DNA from: Paraburkholderia silviterrae
GTDB taxonomy: Bacteria; Pseudomonadota; Gammaproteobacteria; Burkholderiales; Burkholderiaceae
NCBI RefSeq assembly: GCF_004353915.1
Contig: NZ_SMRP01000013.1
Span: 1-59,101, forward strand
DNA length: 59,101 nt
Direction of reading: 5' to 3'
Shown here: in pieces, positions 25,129 through 34,133 of the stretch
Numbering within the stretch: position 1 is the stretch's first letter
How the letters are laid out: each line of letters opens with the position of its first letter
Position numbers and translations under genes: made by a program
The notes under the pieces: generated by a model
What the model saw: only the letters and a program-made list of their open reading frames with translations
The model's database searches: none
What the model was told of the DNA's origin: nothing

Positions 25129-26718
25129 TCAGCCGCCGGGCTTTCTGGCGAGCAGCAGCGCGAGCGCGATGCCGGCGAGCGCGCATGCCGCGGCCAGCCG
25201 GTAGTTGTCCGCGAGCGCAAGGGTAACCGCCTGGGTGCGCACGGCATGATCGAGCAGCGCGAGGCTGGCGGCGGGCGCGAGCGCTGGATTGCTCGCGAGC
25301 CAGGCGCCGCCCGCAGGCGGCAGTGCGAGCAGCCGCTCGAGCGTGAGCGGGTTGAGCGTATCGACATGCGCGCCGAGCAGGTTCGAATGCACGGCTTCGA
25401 AGATGCGTTGCGTCACCGCGAGCGAAGTCGTGCCGAGCTGGCCGCTGAAGAGCCGCGTCGTCTGCACCACGGCGCCGAAGGTCAGGGCGTGCTCGGCGGT
25501 GATGTGCCTGCCGAGGAAGTAGATGACCGAGGTGAGCACCATGGTCTGCCCGAGCGCCTGCAGCAGTTGCGAGGCAATGAAGTCGGGCTCGGCCCAGGCG
25601 CTCGTGATGGCGGTGCCGAGCGCGAAGGCGAGCGCCACGGCGGCAAAGCCGATCTTGATGAGGCGGCGCGCGTCCAAGCGCAGCAGCAAGAAGGCGACGG
25701 CGGGCGCGAACAGCGCTTGCGGCAAGGCGATCCAACGCAGCGTGTCGCCGACCTGGAGCGGCCGCAGGCCGTGAACGCTGGCGAGAAAGACGGACGGAAT
25801 GAAGCTCGTATTCAGCACGCAGAAGCGCACGAGCCCGATCAGGACGATCAGGATCGTGATGTTGGGCTGCAGGAACCAGTCGAGGCGGATGGCGGGGCGC
25901 GCCGAGCGCAGCTGAATGGCAACCGAGCCGCCGAGCAGCATGGCGCCCGCCCCCAGCATGAAGACGATAAAGGGCGACTGAAGCCAGAACAGCCGCTCGC
26001 CCTGGTCGAGCGCGATCACGAGCGCCGTGAAGCCGCAGGCGCCCAGCAGCAGGCCCGCGTAGTCGGGCGGCGCCTCGCGCTCGTGGGTGGGCTCGTCCTG
26101 CATCGCGACGAGCAGGCAGAGCATGAACGGCACGCAAAGCAGCGCGTTTTGCCAGAACAGCCAGTGCCAGCTCAGGTGTTCGCTATACCAGCCTTCGAGC
26201 GTCGCGGAGAGGTTCAGCGAGGTTTCGAGGTTCATCGCATAGGCCGCTATGCCGAACGGAATCAGGCGCGGGGGCAGCGCGCGCACGATGAAGCTCACGG
26301 TGGTGGGCACGAAGGCGCCCGAGGAGAGTCCCGCGCAGGCTTGCAGCAGGATGAAGACGCGAAAATGCGTGGTGAGCGGCAGCAGGAGCTCGGTGACGAG
26401 AAAGATCGACGCGGCGACAAGCAGCACCCGGCGCACCCCGAAGACGAAGGCGGCCCACACGGCGATGGGCCCGACGAACATCTGCGCGGCGGTGAACGCG
26501 GTGTTGATCCACGAGCCGTCGTCGAAGCTCACGCCCAGCGCGCCGCGAATGTCGGCGAGGCCGAGCGAGGTGATGCGCGAGGTCAGCGTGGAGATCATGG
26601 CGCCGAGCAGCACCGCGCCGATGGCCGCGAACGAGCGCCACGTCGGGATGGGCGTGGCGCTCGCGGGAGCCGCAGCGGCCGGGGCGAGACAGGCGTGGGA
26701 GGAAGAGGTATCCGGCAT
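25129..26718 (-). CDS. MFS efflux transporter, DHA2/EmrB family (14 TM)
   Basis: This 529-residue inner-membrane protein has about 14 hydrophobic segments. Family features are the N-terminal RGALGVSFDDGSWINTAFTAAQM segment, which EmrB/FarB-type pumps carry before TM2, and SGAFVPTTVSFIVRALPPRL near TM4-5. It is expected to be the proton-driven pump of a tripartite system with the HlyD and NodT proteins encoded divergently 77 bp away. The substrate is unknown; this family exports hydrophobic acids and drugs. The start at 26718 has no strong ribosome-binding site but fits the family N-terminus. The divergent layout of pump versus adaptor and channel is less common than one operon. Confidence 0.85.
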   Translation of the reverse strand: MPDTSSSHACLAPAAAAPASATPIPTWRSFAAIGAVLLGAMISTLTSRITSLGLADIRGALGVSFDDGSWINTAFTAAQMFVGPIAVWAAFVFGVRRVLLVAASIFLVTELLLPLTTHFRVFILLQACAGLSSGAFVPTTVSFIVRALPPRLIPFGIAAYAMNLETSLNLSATLEGWYSEHLSWHWLFWQNALLCVPFMLCLLVAMQDEPTHEREAPPDYAGLLLGACGFTALVIALDQGERLFWLQSPFIVFMLGAGAMLLGGSVAIQLRSARPAIRLDWFLQPNITILIVLIGLVRFCVLNTSFIPSVFLASVHGLRPLQVGDTLRWIALPQALFAPAVAFLLLRLDARRLIKIGFAAVALAFALGTAITSAWAEPDFIASQLLQALGQTMVLTSVIYFLGRHITAEHALTFGAVVQTTRLFSGQLGTTSLAVTQRIFEAVHSNLLGAHVDTLNPLTLERLLALPPAGGAWLASNPALAPAASLALLDHAVRTQAVTLALADNYRLAAACALAGIALALLLARKPGG

Positions 26719-26795
26719 CGCGGGAAAGAATCGAAGAATGGTAGTAGTACGAAGCAGATGACGATGGATTATAGCCAGCCTTGCCGGAGTGCGAT

Positions 26796-27812
26796 GTGGA
26801 ATCCGTAACGCCGAACGATAGCGCCCTGAAGAAAAAGCATCTGCTCGTCATCGTCGGCTTCGCCGTGTTTGCGTTGCTGGTCGCGGCGATGATGGTGCTC
26901 GCGTATTCGGAAGGCAGCCACAGCACGGACGATGCGTACGTCACCGGGCACGTCCATCTGATTTCGCCGCGCGTCAACGGCACGGTCGCGCGCGTGGTCG
27001 TGGACGACAACCAGTTCGTGCGCGCGGGACAGGTGCTCGTCGAACTCGATCCGCGCGATTTCGACGTGCGCATCGCGCTCGAGCGCGCGCGCATTCTGCA
27101 GGCGCAGGGGGCACAGCGCGGCGCACAAGCCGCGATTGCCGAAGCCGAGGCCGCCATCGTCGCCGCCACAGCCGACGCGCGCAAATCCACGCTCAACTAC
27201 GAGCGCGCGAAGTCGCTCGTCTCGCAGACGCCGCGCGCGCTCTCGCAGCAGGAGTACGACAGTGCCAACGCCGCCTGGATTGCCGCGCGCTCGCAGGTGG
27301 ACGCCGCCAACGCGCGTCTTGCGGCCGCGCGCGCCGCGCTGCTCGCGGCGCAGGCGCAGGAGGCCCAGGGCCACGCGAATCTGCGCGATGCGGACCTGCA
27401 GCGCGAGTATGCTTCGGTGGTCTCGCCCGTGGACGGCTATGTGGGGCGCAAGACCGTCGAGTCCGGGCAGCGCGTATCGCCGGGCCAGCCCTTGCTCGCC
27501 ATCGTCGAGCCCAACGTGTGGGTCGTCGCGAACTTCCGCGAGACGCAGCTCGAGCGCATCGCCGCGGGCGACGCCGCCGACGTGACGGTGGACGCCGTGC
27601 CCGGCGTCACGCTGCACGGCCGCGTGGACAGCCTCTCGCCCGCCACCGGCGCGCAGTTCGCGCTGCTGCCGCCCGATAACGCCACCGGCAATTTCACCAA
27701 GGTCGTGCAGCGCCTGCCGGTCAAGATCGTCTTCGACCAGCCGCTGCCCGTGCGGCTCGCGCCGGGCTTGTCCGTGCACGCGAGCATCCGGCCCGCGGAG
27801 CACGCGCGATGA
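26796..27812 (+). CDS. HlyD/EmrA-type periplasmic adaptor subunit
   Basis: This 338-residue membrane-fusion protein has one N-terminal transmembrane helix (LLVIVGFAVFALLVAAMMVLA). The conserved STDDAYVTGHVHLISPRVNG leads into the lipoyl half-motif, an alpha-hairpin rich in Ala/Gln follows (about 90-200), then the second lipoyl half (ASVVSPVDGYVGRKTVESGQ) and a beta-barrel. The GTG at 26796 was chosen because GGAG (26786-26789) lies six bases upstream. It bridges the inner-membrane pump and the outer-membrane channel. Its stop overlaps the next start codon by 4 bp (ATGA), so the adaptor and channel are coupled. Confidence 0.9.
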   Translation: MESVTPNDSALKKKHLLVIVGFAVFALLVAAMMVLAYSEGSHSTDDAYVTGHVHLISPRVNGTVARVVVDDNQFVRAGQVLVELDPRDFDVRIALERARILQAQGAQRGAQAAIAEAEAAIVAATADARKSTLNYERAKSLVSQTPRALSQQEYDSANAAWIAARSQVDAANARLAAARAALLAAQAQEAQGHANLRDADLQREYASVVSPVDGYVGRKTVESGQRVSPGQPLLAIVEPNVWVVANFRETQLERIAAGDAADVTVDAVPGVTLHGRVDSLSPATGAQFALLPPDNATGNFTKVVQRLPVKIVFDQPLPVRLAPGLSVHASIRPAEHAR

Positions 27813-29269
27813 GCCGGGGCGCCAGGGCCGCGGCGCTGGGCGCGCTGCTGGCCGCGCTGCTTTGCGCGTGCAGCGTGACACGCCACGAGGATCTGTCTGT
27901 TCCGATGGCGCCTGGATCATTCCGGCACGCCGCCCAGGCGAGCGGCACGCAGGCGCTCGATAGCGGCTGGCCAGCCATGTTCGGCGACCCGGAATTGGCG
28001 CGGCTCGTAGCGAAGGCGCTCGAGCAGAACCTCGACATCAAGCAGGCCAACGCGCGCATCGATCTCGCGCGCGCCGCCGTGACCGCGAGCCGCGCGGACC
28101 TCATGCCATCGGTCGATGCGGGCGGCGGCTATTCGCGCAGCCGCGTTTCGGGCACCGTCGACAATGCGTTGCCCAAGCGCATGATGCGCACGTGGGCGGT
28201 GGCCGCCGACGTGACCTACACCGTGGACTGGACCGGCGCGCTGCGCGGCGAAGCGGCGGCGGCGGAATCGAACGCCGTGGCCGCCGAAGCGGACGCCGAC
28301 GCCGCAAAGCTGCGCGTGGCCACGGAAGTCGCGGCCGACTACCTGACGGTGCACTACGTGGACGAGGACATCGCCGCGCTCGAACGCAACGTGACGCTGC
28401 GCGAGACTGCCTTGAAGCTTGTGGAGGCGCGCGCGCAAGTGGGCAGGTCGAGCGACCTCGACGTATTGCGTGCGCGCACGGAATGGCAGACGACGCGCGC
28501 CGAGCTCACGGAAAGCCGGCGCTTGCGCGAAAACCTCGTCGATGCGATGGCGGCATTGCTCGGTCAATCGGCGGCGTCGTTCGCGCTGACCCGCGCGAGC
28601 AGTGGCGTGCCTGCACCGGCGATGCCGGCCGTTCCCGTGGGCCTGCCGGCGGACGTGCTGGCGCGGCGCCCGGATCTCTACGCGGCGGAACGCCGTCTCG
28701 ATGCGGCGGCGTGGACCGTCGGCGTGGCGCGCACGGCATGGCTGCCCCAGTTGACGCTAACGGCCGATGGCGGATTCGCGAGCCGCAGCCTCGCGGACTT
28801 TCTCGAACGCAACAGCTCGCTGTGGGGGCTGGCCGCATCCGTTGCGCTGCCGCTCTTCGACGGCGGACGGCGCGACGCGGCGCTGGCCTCCGCGCAGGCC
28901 CGCTACGCGCTGGCCGAAGCGTCGTACCGCAGCGTGGCGTACGATGCGCTGCGCGAAGTCCAGGACGCGCTCAACGATATCGCCGCCGAGCGCGAGCGCA
29001 TTGCGGCCTACGACGACGCGGTCGCGACCTCGGATCAGGTCGCGCGCCTGTCACGCCGGCGCTATGCGCTGGGCTATGTCGACTACTTCGAAGTCGTCGA
29101 TTCGGACCGCGATGCATTGTCGATCGAACGCGACGCCATCCATGCGCGCCAGGCGCTGGCGGTGGCCACCGTCGGCCTCGTGCGCGCGCTGGGCGGCGGC
29201 TGGATCGTGCCCGCCCGCGCCGGGACGGCCGAGGCTGACACGGTTTCCGCGCGCCGGACAATGGAGTGA
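27809..29269 (+). CDS. NodT-family outer-membrane efflux lipoprotein
   Basis: This 486-residue outer-membrane factor has a lipoprotein signal (AALGALLAALLCAC, lipidation Cys near residue 21) and two TolC-like repeats. Each repeat has long coiled-coil helices, with the conserved GLPADVLARRPDLYAAERRLDAAAW at the start of the second half and LPLFDGGRR near residue 350. It forms the trimeric exit duct for the adjacent adaptor and MFS pump. It ends the two-gene plus-strand operon; the next gene is 234 bp away. It is of normal length for the family. Confidence 0.92.
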   Translation: MSRGARAAALGALLAALLCACSVTRHEDLSVPMAPGSFRHAAQASGTQALDSGWPAMFGDPELARLVAKALEQNLDIKQANARIDLARAAVTASRADLMPSVDAGGGYSRSRVSGTVDNALPKRMMRTWAVAADVTYTVDWTGALRGEAAAAESNAVAAEADADAAKLRVATEVAADYLTVHYVDEDIAALERNVTLRETALKLVEARAQVGRSSDLDVLRARTEWQTTRAELTESRRLRENLVDAMAALLGQSAASFALTRASSGVPAPAMPAVPVGLPADVLARRPDLYAAERRLDAAAWTVGVARTAWLPQLTLTADGGFASRSLADFLERNSSLWGLAASVALPLFDGGRRDAALASAQARYALAEASYRSVAYDALREVQDALNDIAAERERIAAYDDAVATSDQVARLSRRRYALGYVDYFEVVDSDRDALSIERDAIHARQALAVATVGLVRALGGGWIVPARAGTAEADTVSARRTME

Positions 29270-29386
29270 GGGTACGCGCGAAGCCACCGCGGTAGAAGAC
29301 GTTGCAAACGCAAGCGCGCCTTGCGCGGCACGCAACGAGAACGTGAGGAACCGGCGCTGTGCGCATCGTATCGAACGGGAGTTCTC

Positions 29387-29401
29387 TTCAGAACAATTCA
29401 G
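29387..29401 (+). repeat. 15-bp direct repeat flanking the efflux cassette, right copy
   Basis: TTCAGAACAATTCAG matches 25013-25027 exactly and in the same orientation. It lies 117 bp after the outer-membrane factor gene and 102 bp before the cNMP/thioredoxin-reductase-like gene, so it could also belong to that gene's promoter. Confidence 0.4.
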
Positions 29402-29503
29402 TCTTCGATAGCGCCTTTCGCGCATGACGTCGCTACCATCGAGACTCGAACTGAACATGGCCGGCGGGCACGAGCGTTACCCGCCCGGCAGGCGAGGTGT
29501 CAA

Positions 29504-31198
29504 ATGATAGACCCAGGCAACACCGGCGTGAGCCCGCTTGAATCCGAAGCTCCGTTTTCGTCCCTCGAGCATCGGCAGCACCAGATGTTTCCGCGCCTCT
29601 CCCGCGCGGAGATAGAGAGCGCGACGCGCTTTGGGCGCCCGAAATCGTTCAAGGCCGGCGATTCGATATTTCAGACCGGGCGCGTTTCGGATGGACTGTT
29701 CATTCTGTTGCGCGGCTGCGTGCGCATTTATTCGCGCGACCCGCAAGGGCGCATGACGCTCGTGACCGAGCACCACGACGGGCATTTCATGGCCGAAATG
29801 GCCCAGCTCACGGGCAAGCCTTCGCTCGTGGACGCCATTGCCGTGACCGATTGCGAAACGCTGGTCCTGAAGCCGGACCAGTTGCGCTCGCTCATCATCG
29901 CCGACGCGCAGCTTGGCGAGCACATCATGCGCGCGTTGATCCTGCGGCGGCTCGGGCTCATCGAGCAGGGGCTCGGGCCCATCATCGTCGGACATGGCGA
30001 CGACGCACGGCTGGTTCGACTGCAAGGGTTCTTGCGGCGCAACGCCTATCCGGCAGCGGTGATCGATGCCCGAAACGATTCGGAGGCCGTACGGTTGCTC
30101 GCGGGCTTGACCTCGAAGCCCGACGACTTTCCGCTGGTATTTTGCCCAGACGGGTCGATTTTGAGAGCGCCGGACGAAGCGGAACTTGCTACGCGGCTGG
30201 GCTTGATGCCGACCTTCTGCGCGTCGCAGTGCTATGACATCGCGATTATTGGAGCTGGCCCCGCGGGTCTCGCGGCGGCGGTTTACGCGGCATCGGAAGG
30301 GCTATCGGTTGTGGTGTTCGACCGGCGCGCACCTGGAGGCCAGGCGGGCGCGAGCGCGCGCATCGAGAACTACCTGGGATTTCCCACTGGGATATCGGGG
30401 CAGGCGCTGGCCGCGCGTGCGTTTCAGCAGGCATTGAAATTTGGCGCTCACGTGGCGATACCGACTGAGGTCGCCTGTATTGAGCGATCGGCGGACCGGT
30501 TTGTGCTGGAGCTTTCCGATGGGCAGCGCGTGCGTGCGCGCGCGGTTGTGGCTGCGAGCGGTGCGGCGTATCGGAGGCCCTCGGTGCCTGGATTCGAGCA
30601 TTTCGAAGGGTGTGGGCTCTATTATTGGGCTTCGCCTATTGAGGCGCGGCTTGTGAAGGGCCGTGACATTGTGCTCGTGGGTGGCGGCAACTCGGCAGGG
30701 CAGGCTGTTGTGTTTCTCGCGAACTTCGCGAGGAGTGTGCGCGTGCTGATACGCGGGCCTGGCCTGGAGGCTACGATGTCGCGTTACTTGATCGATCGGA
30801 TCAGTGCTCTGCACAATGTTTCGGTTTGTCCGGATTGCACGCTCGAGGCGCTTGAAGCTGATGAGGGCGGACTTGCCCGGATTCGGATCCGGCATCGGGA
30901 GACGGGTAGTGAGGTTGTTGAGACGCGGCATCTTTTTTTGTTTATCGGTGCGGATCCGAAAACCGACTGGTTGGCGTCGAGTGGTGTGCAGCTGGATGAG
31001 CGTGGGTTTGTGATTACGGGGGAGTCTGGTGAGATCGAGGGTGCCGGGCGCTTTCCGTTGGAGACTAGCGTGCCGGGGTTGTTTGCGATTGGGGATGTGA
31101 GGTCGGGGGCGCCGAAGCGCGTCGCCGCGGCTGTAGGTGATGGCGCTGCCGTGGTGGGGCAGATTCATGCATGGCTGGAGAAGGAAGAATGCATGTGA
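29504..31198 (+). CDS. cNMP-binding domain / thioredoxin-reductase-like FAD protein fusion
   Basis: The 564-residue fusion has a Crp-like cyclic-nucleotide-binding domain (about 27-150, FKAGDSIFQTG and LFILLRGCVRIYS), a short glutaredoxin-like domain without catalytic cysteine (about 170-235), and a thioredoxin-reductase-type FAD/NADPH module (about 243-560). That module carries IIGAGPAGLAAAVYAASEGL, VLVGGGNSAGQAVVFLA and a GLFAIGDVRSG end. The redox CxxC normally placed between the two nucleotide domains is absent: GCGLYYWAS has only Cys370. A CPDC (442-445) sits later, in an unusual place. It may be a redox or ligand sensor rather than a disulfide reductase. GC at third positions falls steeply in the last 110 codons, next to the palindromic repeat. 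Confidence 0.85.
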   Translation: MIDPGNTGVSPLESEAPFSSLEHRQHQMFPRLSRAEIESATRFGRPKSFKAGDSIFQTGRVSDGLFILLRGCVRIYSRDPQGRMTLVTEHHDGHFMAEMAQLTGKPSLVDAIAVTDCETLVLKPDQLRSLIIADAQLGEHIMRALILRRLGLIEQGLGPIIVGHGDDARLVRLQGFLRRNAYPAAVIDARNDSEAVRLLAGLTSKPDDFPLVFCPDGSILRAPDEAELATRLGLMPTFCASQCYDIAIIGAGPAGLAAAVYAASEGLSVVVFDRRAPGGQAGASARIENYLGFPTGISGQALAARAFQQALKFGAHVAIPTEVACIERSADRFVLELSDGQRVRARAVVAASGAAYRRPSVPGFEHFEGCGLYYWASPIEARLVKGRDIVLVGGGNSAGQAVVFLANFARSVRVLIRGPGLEATMSRYLIDRISALHNVSVCPDCTLEALEADEGGLARIRIRHRETGSEVVETRHLFLFIGADPKTDWLASSGVQLDERGFVITGESGEIEGAGRFPLETSVPGLFAIGDVRSGAPKRVAAAVGDGAAVVGQIHAWLEKEECM

Positions 31199-31273
31199 AT
31201 CGGTATGGTGTGTCGTGAATGGGTGTCGTGGCGACGACTGCGCTATTTTTTTGCCAGGTTTTTTTGCGGCGTT

Positions 31274-31851
31274 GGCATTTCCTTGTTTTCATGTAGGTAT
31301 ATATGTGTTGCCCCTGTGCGGGGCGGCACCTACTTTTCTTTGCAGCGGCAAAGAAAAGTAGGCAAAAGAAAGCCGCTCAAACCGCCAGTGTGACGCAGTG
31401 GGCCACTAACCTTATATCGGAGCGGCTCCGGGGCGTCTGTCACCACTCGCCGTCACCCGGAGTGACTAAGGGCTCATCCATCCGGCGGCGCTACGCGCAC
31501 CGTGGGGCATAACCAAAACCGGTGGGACGCACGCGTTTTCGTAGGACTCCCGTGTATTTGCTCGGCAGTACTACCGCGTATTCGCTGGCAGCACGCCCGA
31601 TTTTCCTTGCAGACCCTTCCGCCCGCGCGTAGCGCGCAGCGGGAAGAATGAGTCCTTTGTCACTAAGGCAGAGTGTGCGAGGTGACGGATGCCCCGGAGC
31701 CGCTCCGATATAAGTCGAGTGGTGTACTGCGTCACACTGGCGGTTTGAGCCGCTTTCTTTTGCCTACTTTTCTTTGCGGCTGCAAAGAAAAGTAGGTGCC
31801 GCCCCGCACAGGGGCAACGCTAATATACCGACATGAAAACAAGGAAAGGCC
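31274..31851. repeat. Long imperfect palindromic repeat, copy B (complete, about 578 bp)
   Basis: The element is complete here. Its outer arms (GGCATTTCCTTGTTTTCATG on the left, CATGAAAACAAGGAAAGGCC on the right) are inverted copies. Inside each arm is a perfect 15-bp hairpin, CCTACTTTTCTTTGC with its complement (31329-31362 and 31763-31796). Then come the inverted GCTCAAACCGCCAGTGTGACGC block and a TATATCGGAGCGGCTCCGG block. Between the two converging flanking genes (31198 and 31934), the interval 31199-31933 holds little else. Open frames in it (for example PVRGGTYFSLQRQRKV) are frameshifted by-products of the repeat. It contains no transposase. A bidirectional terminator or REP/MITE-like role is inference. 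Confidence 0.85.
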
Positions 31852-31933
31852 AAGGCACTTGGCACTGCGCCAAAATCCACGGCGTAACACACCACCCCCC
31901 CCAAAAAAAACCCACCCAGCGGGCATCCAAAAA

Positions 31934-33514
31934 TCAAGGCTCTAGCAACCTCAACAACCTCAACTCTTCAAAATCGAGCTCAGACTCAATACGATGCAGG
32001 ACGGCATCGTCAACTTTCCCATCACGATGCAACCCAAGCAGCGCCTCCCTCGACACACCAACGAGCTCAAGCTCGACCCGCAAAAATCTAGCACGATGCT
32101 CGACCCGCTCGGCGCCCGACGCATGGGCGCCCTTATTAGCGGAGACACGAATCCGATACTCAGCGAATAGCCGCTCGAGCGTAGTGCGCTCGACCCCGGA
32201 AGCACGCTTGCCGATCTCCTCGAGCGCAGAAAGCGACGCCCCAAACGTATGCGCCCGCGCCTCATGCTCCGACATGGTGTCCCGCGCGGCGGGCCGCAAC
32301 TTGAGCACCCTGATCAATGTCGCAAGACTACCGCCCTGCAACACAAGCGTAGCGATAATCAGCAAGAAGGTACTAAAGATAATCAGATCGCGCCCCGGAA
32401 AGCCAGCTGGCAACGCCAGCGCCGCAGCGAGACTCACGACGCCGCGCATGCCGGCCCATCCCAACACGACGGCCTCACCGAACGACCACACCCGCACCCC
32501 CGATCGTTTCGCCCTGAGGCGCCCCGGCAACCAGAGCGCCGCGAACACCCACACGAGCCGCGCAACAATCGCCGCCAGCGTAGCCGGCAACGCAACCCGC
32601 AAGCCCGCAATCAACACGGTGCTTTCATGATTGACGCGCGCAAGAATGCCGTGCAACGCAAGGCCGATCAAAATGAACACGAGCGCGTCGAGCACGAATA
32701 CGATCGCCTCCCAGGTGGCCTTGGCCTTGATGCGCATGCCCGCATCGAACACGCGATGCTGCCGCACGCCGAGCACGAGCCCGCAGGTCACGACCGAGAG
32801 CACGCCCGACCCGCCAAGCGCCTCCGCGATGCCGTAGCTCGCCCACGCCATCACAAAGGTCACGACGATACCGAGCATCGCGTCGTGCAGGCGCGGCAGC
32901 ACCCAGCACATCGCCTGGCCGCACACGAGGCCGAGCGCGACGCCAATCAGCGTCAGCGAGAAGAACAGCCCGGTCGCGCCCGTGACCGTGAGCGTGGTGG
33001 CAAGCGCCGCCGAGACCGCCATCTGGTAGAGCAGCAGGCCCGATGCGTCGTTGACGAGACTCTCGCCTTCCAGCACGGCCACGAGCCTCGCGGGCAGCGG
33101 ATAGCGCTGCAAGATCGCCTTCGCGGCAACGGCATCGGGCGGCGAGACGATCGCGCCCAGCGCAAAGCAGGCGGCCCACGGCAAGCCCGGGTTAAAGGCA
33201 TGCACGACAACGGCCACCGCGCCGGTCGTGAACGCCACCGCGCCCAGCACGAGCGAAACGATCGTGCCAAGCTCGTCGCGGAATTCCTTCCATGCCGTAT
33301 AGAACGAACTCGACATCAACAGCGGCGGCAACACGGCCGCAAGCAGCAGGTTCGGGTCCATGTCGGGCACGCGCTTGCCCGCAACGGCAATCACGCAGCC
33401 GCCAAGCAGCAGCACGACCGCGGGCGGGATGGCAATGCGCTCGGCAAGCCAGGTCAACGCGCCCGCACCGCAGATCAACAGCAACAGGTAGTGAAACAGC
33501 TCGACGTTGCTCAT
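31934..33514 (-). CDS. Na+/H+ antiporter, CPA1 family
   Basis: The 526-residue antiporter has about 12 transmembrane helices up to residue 400. The hallmark ion-site segment PDAVAAKAIL is followed by GESLVNDASGLLLY, where the Asn-Asp pair is diagnostic of electroneutral CPA1 exchangers. A hydrophilic C-terminal tail follows (about 420-526). The start MSNVELFHYLLLL at 33514 matches the family N-terminus, although no strong ribosome-binding site is visible. An in-frame ATG at 33595 would overlap the XapX gene. It lies 49 bp downstream of XapX, so the two are probably co-transcribed. The 3' end is AT-richer and faces repeat copy B. Confidence 0.88.
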   Translation of the reverse strand: MSNVELFHYLLLLICGAGALTWLAERIAIPPAVVLLLGGCVIAVAGKRVPDMDPNLLLAAVLPPLLMSSSFYTAWKEFRDELGTIVSLVLGAVAFTTGAVAVVVHAFNPGLPWAACFALGAIVSPPDAVAAKAILQRYPLPARLVAVLEGESLVNDASGLLLYQMAVSAALATTLTVTGATGLFFSLTLIGVALGLVCGQAMCWVLPRLHDAMLGIVVTFVMAWASYGIAEALGGSGVLSVVTCGLVLGVRQHRVFDAGMRIKAKATWEAIVFVLDALVFILIGLALHGILARVNHESTVLIAGLRVALPATLAAIVARLVWVFAALWLPGRLRAKRSGVRVWSFGEAVVLGWAGMRGVVSLAAALALPAGFPGRDLIIFSTFLLIIATLVLQGGSLATLIRVLKLRPAARDTMSEHEARAHTFGASLSALEEIGKRASGVERTTLERLFAEYRIRVSANKGAHASGAERVEHRARFLRVELELVGVSREALLGLHRDGKVDDAVLHRIESELDFEELRLLRLLEP

Positions 33515-33563
33515 CTGCGTGCGGGCAGAGTGTGCAACGCGCCAGCCGGTGATTGAGGATGCC

Positions 33564-33839
33564 TCACGATGATTGCTCGTCCCGTCGGGCGACATCGGGC
33601 ACGTGCGCGCCCGGCAGCGAGCCGAACATGTGCTGGCTGCACTTGGCCTCGCGCCACGCCGCGCCGGGCTTCAGGCCCGATAGCATGCGCCGCGCGAGAG
33701 GCAGGATCTGCTCTCCGGCCAGCATGCCGAGCAGCCCCACCAGCGCAATGGTGGGCGGGGCCGGCGATTGCACGCTGATCGTGGCGTAGACGACGCCGGC
33801 AAGGATGCCGGCACAGAGCGAAAGAATATACGGTTTCAT
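33564..33839 (-). CDS. XapX domain protein
   Basis: This 91-residue protein opens with the XapX domain: an N-terminal helix (LSLCAGILAGVVYATISV), the central PAPPTIALVGLLGMLAGEQ and a short basic end. About 35 hydrophilic residues follow with no recognised motif (CSQHMFGSLPGAHV). XapX proteins are small membrane proteins of unknown function, often near permeases or hydrolases. It is longer than the 55-residue XapX at 35979-36146. It is upstream of the antiporter gene on the same strand and divergent from the first isochorismatase gene. Confidence 0.8.
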   Translation of the reverse strand: MKPYILSLCAGILAGVVYATISVQSPAPPTIALVGLLGMLAGEQILPLARRMLSGLKPGAAWREAKCSQHMFGSLPGAHVPDVARRDEQSS

Positions 33840-33912
33840 GGTGCGGGCTTCGTTGATGACCGACGGGTGACAGACACAACACGGCAATTTTGCCCAAAGC
33901 GTATCGGGTTTC

Positions 33913-33959
33913 GCTAATTAAGAAAAGGCTAATTAAGGTCTTTTAAGGCGATTTAACGG
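33913..33959 (+). promoter_or_regulatory. AT-rich repeat block upstream of isochorismatase gene 1
   Basis: GCTAATTAAG occurs twice in tandem (33913-33922 and 33928-33937), and the second runs into AATTAAGGTCTTTTAAG (33931-33947), identical to 15596-15612. It is followed by GCGATTTAACGG, which resembles GCGATTTACCG upstream of the second isochorismatase gene. In the 294-bp divergent region (33840-34133) this is the only structured stretch apart from a C-run near 34045. Confidence 0.55.
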
Positions 33960-34133
33960 GCAACTTTTGGAATCGTATTAATTCCATTTCTTGGGTGTTC
34001 TTTCGCCGTGTTTCCGTGTCAAATGGCGGCAGCTGGATGAGCACCCCCCCCCCAGCGCAATGCACTATGGACCCAGCGTCGTCACTGCGACGAGGCGGTC
34101 TCATTTCTCTTCGATTCATAGGACATACGCGTC

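Noticed and set aside
31205..31512. Small frames in the palindromic repeat (PVRGGTYFSLQRQRKV type), also at 58414-58856
   Set aside because: They are by-products of a non-coding palindromic element, occur in both arms, and lack ribosome-binding sites. I recall similar spurious annotations in related genomes.
33511..33897. Alternative minus-strand frame overlapping XapX
   Set aside because: Arg-rich shifted frame. The XapX frame gives a recognisable small membrane protein.
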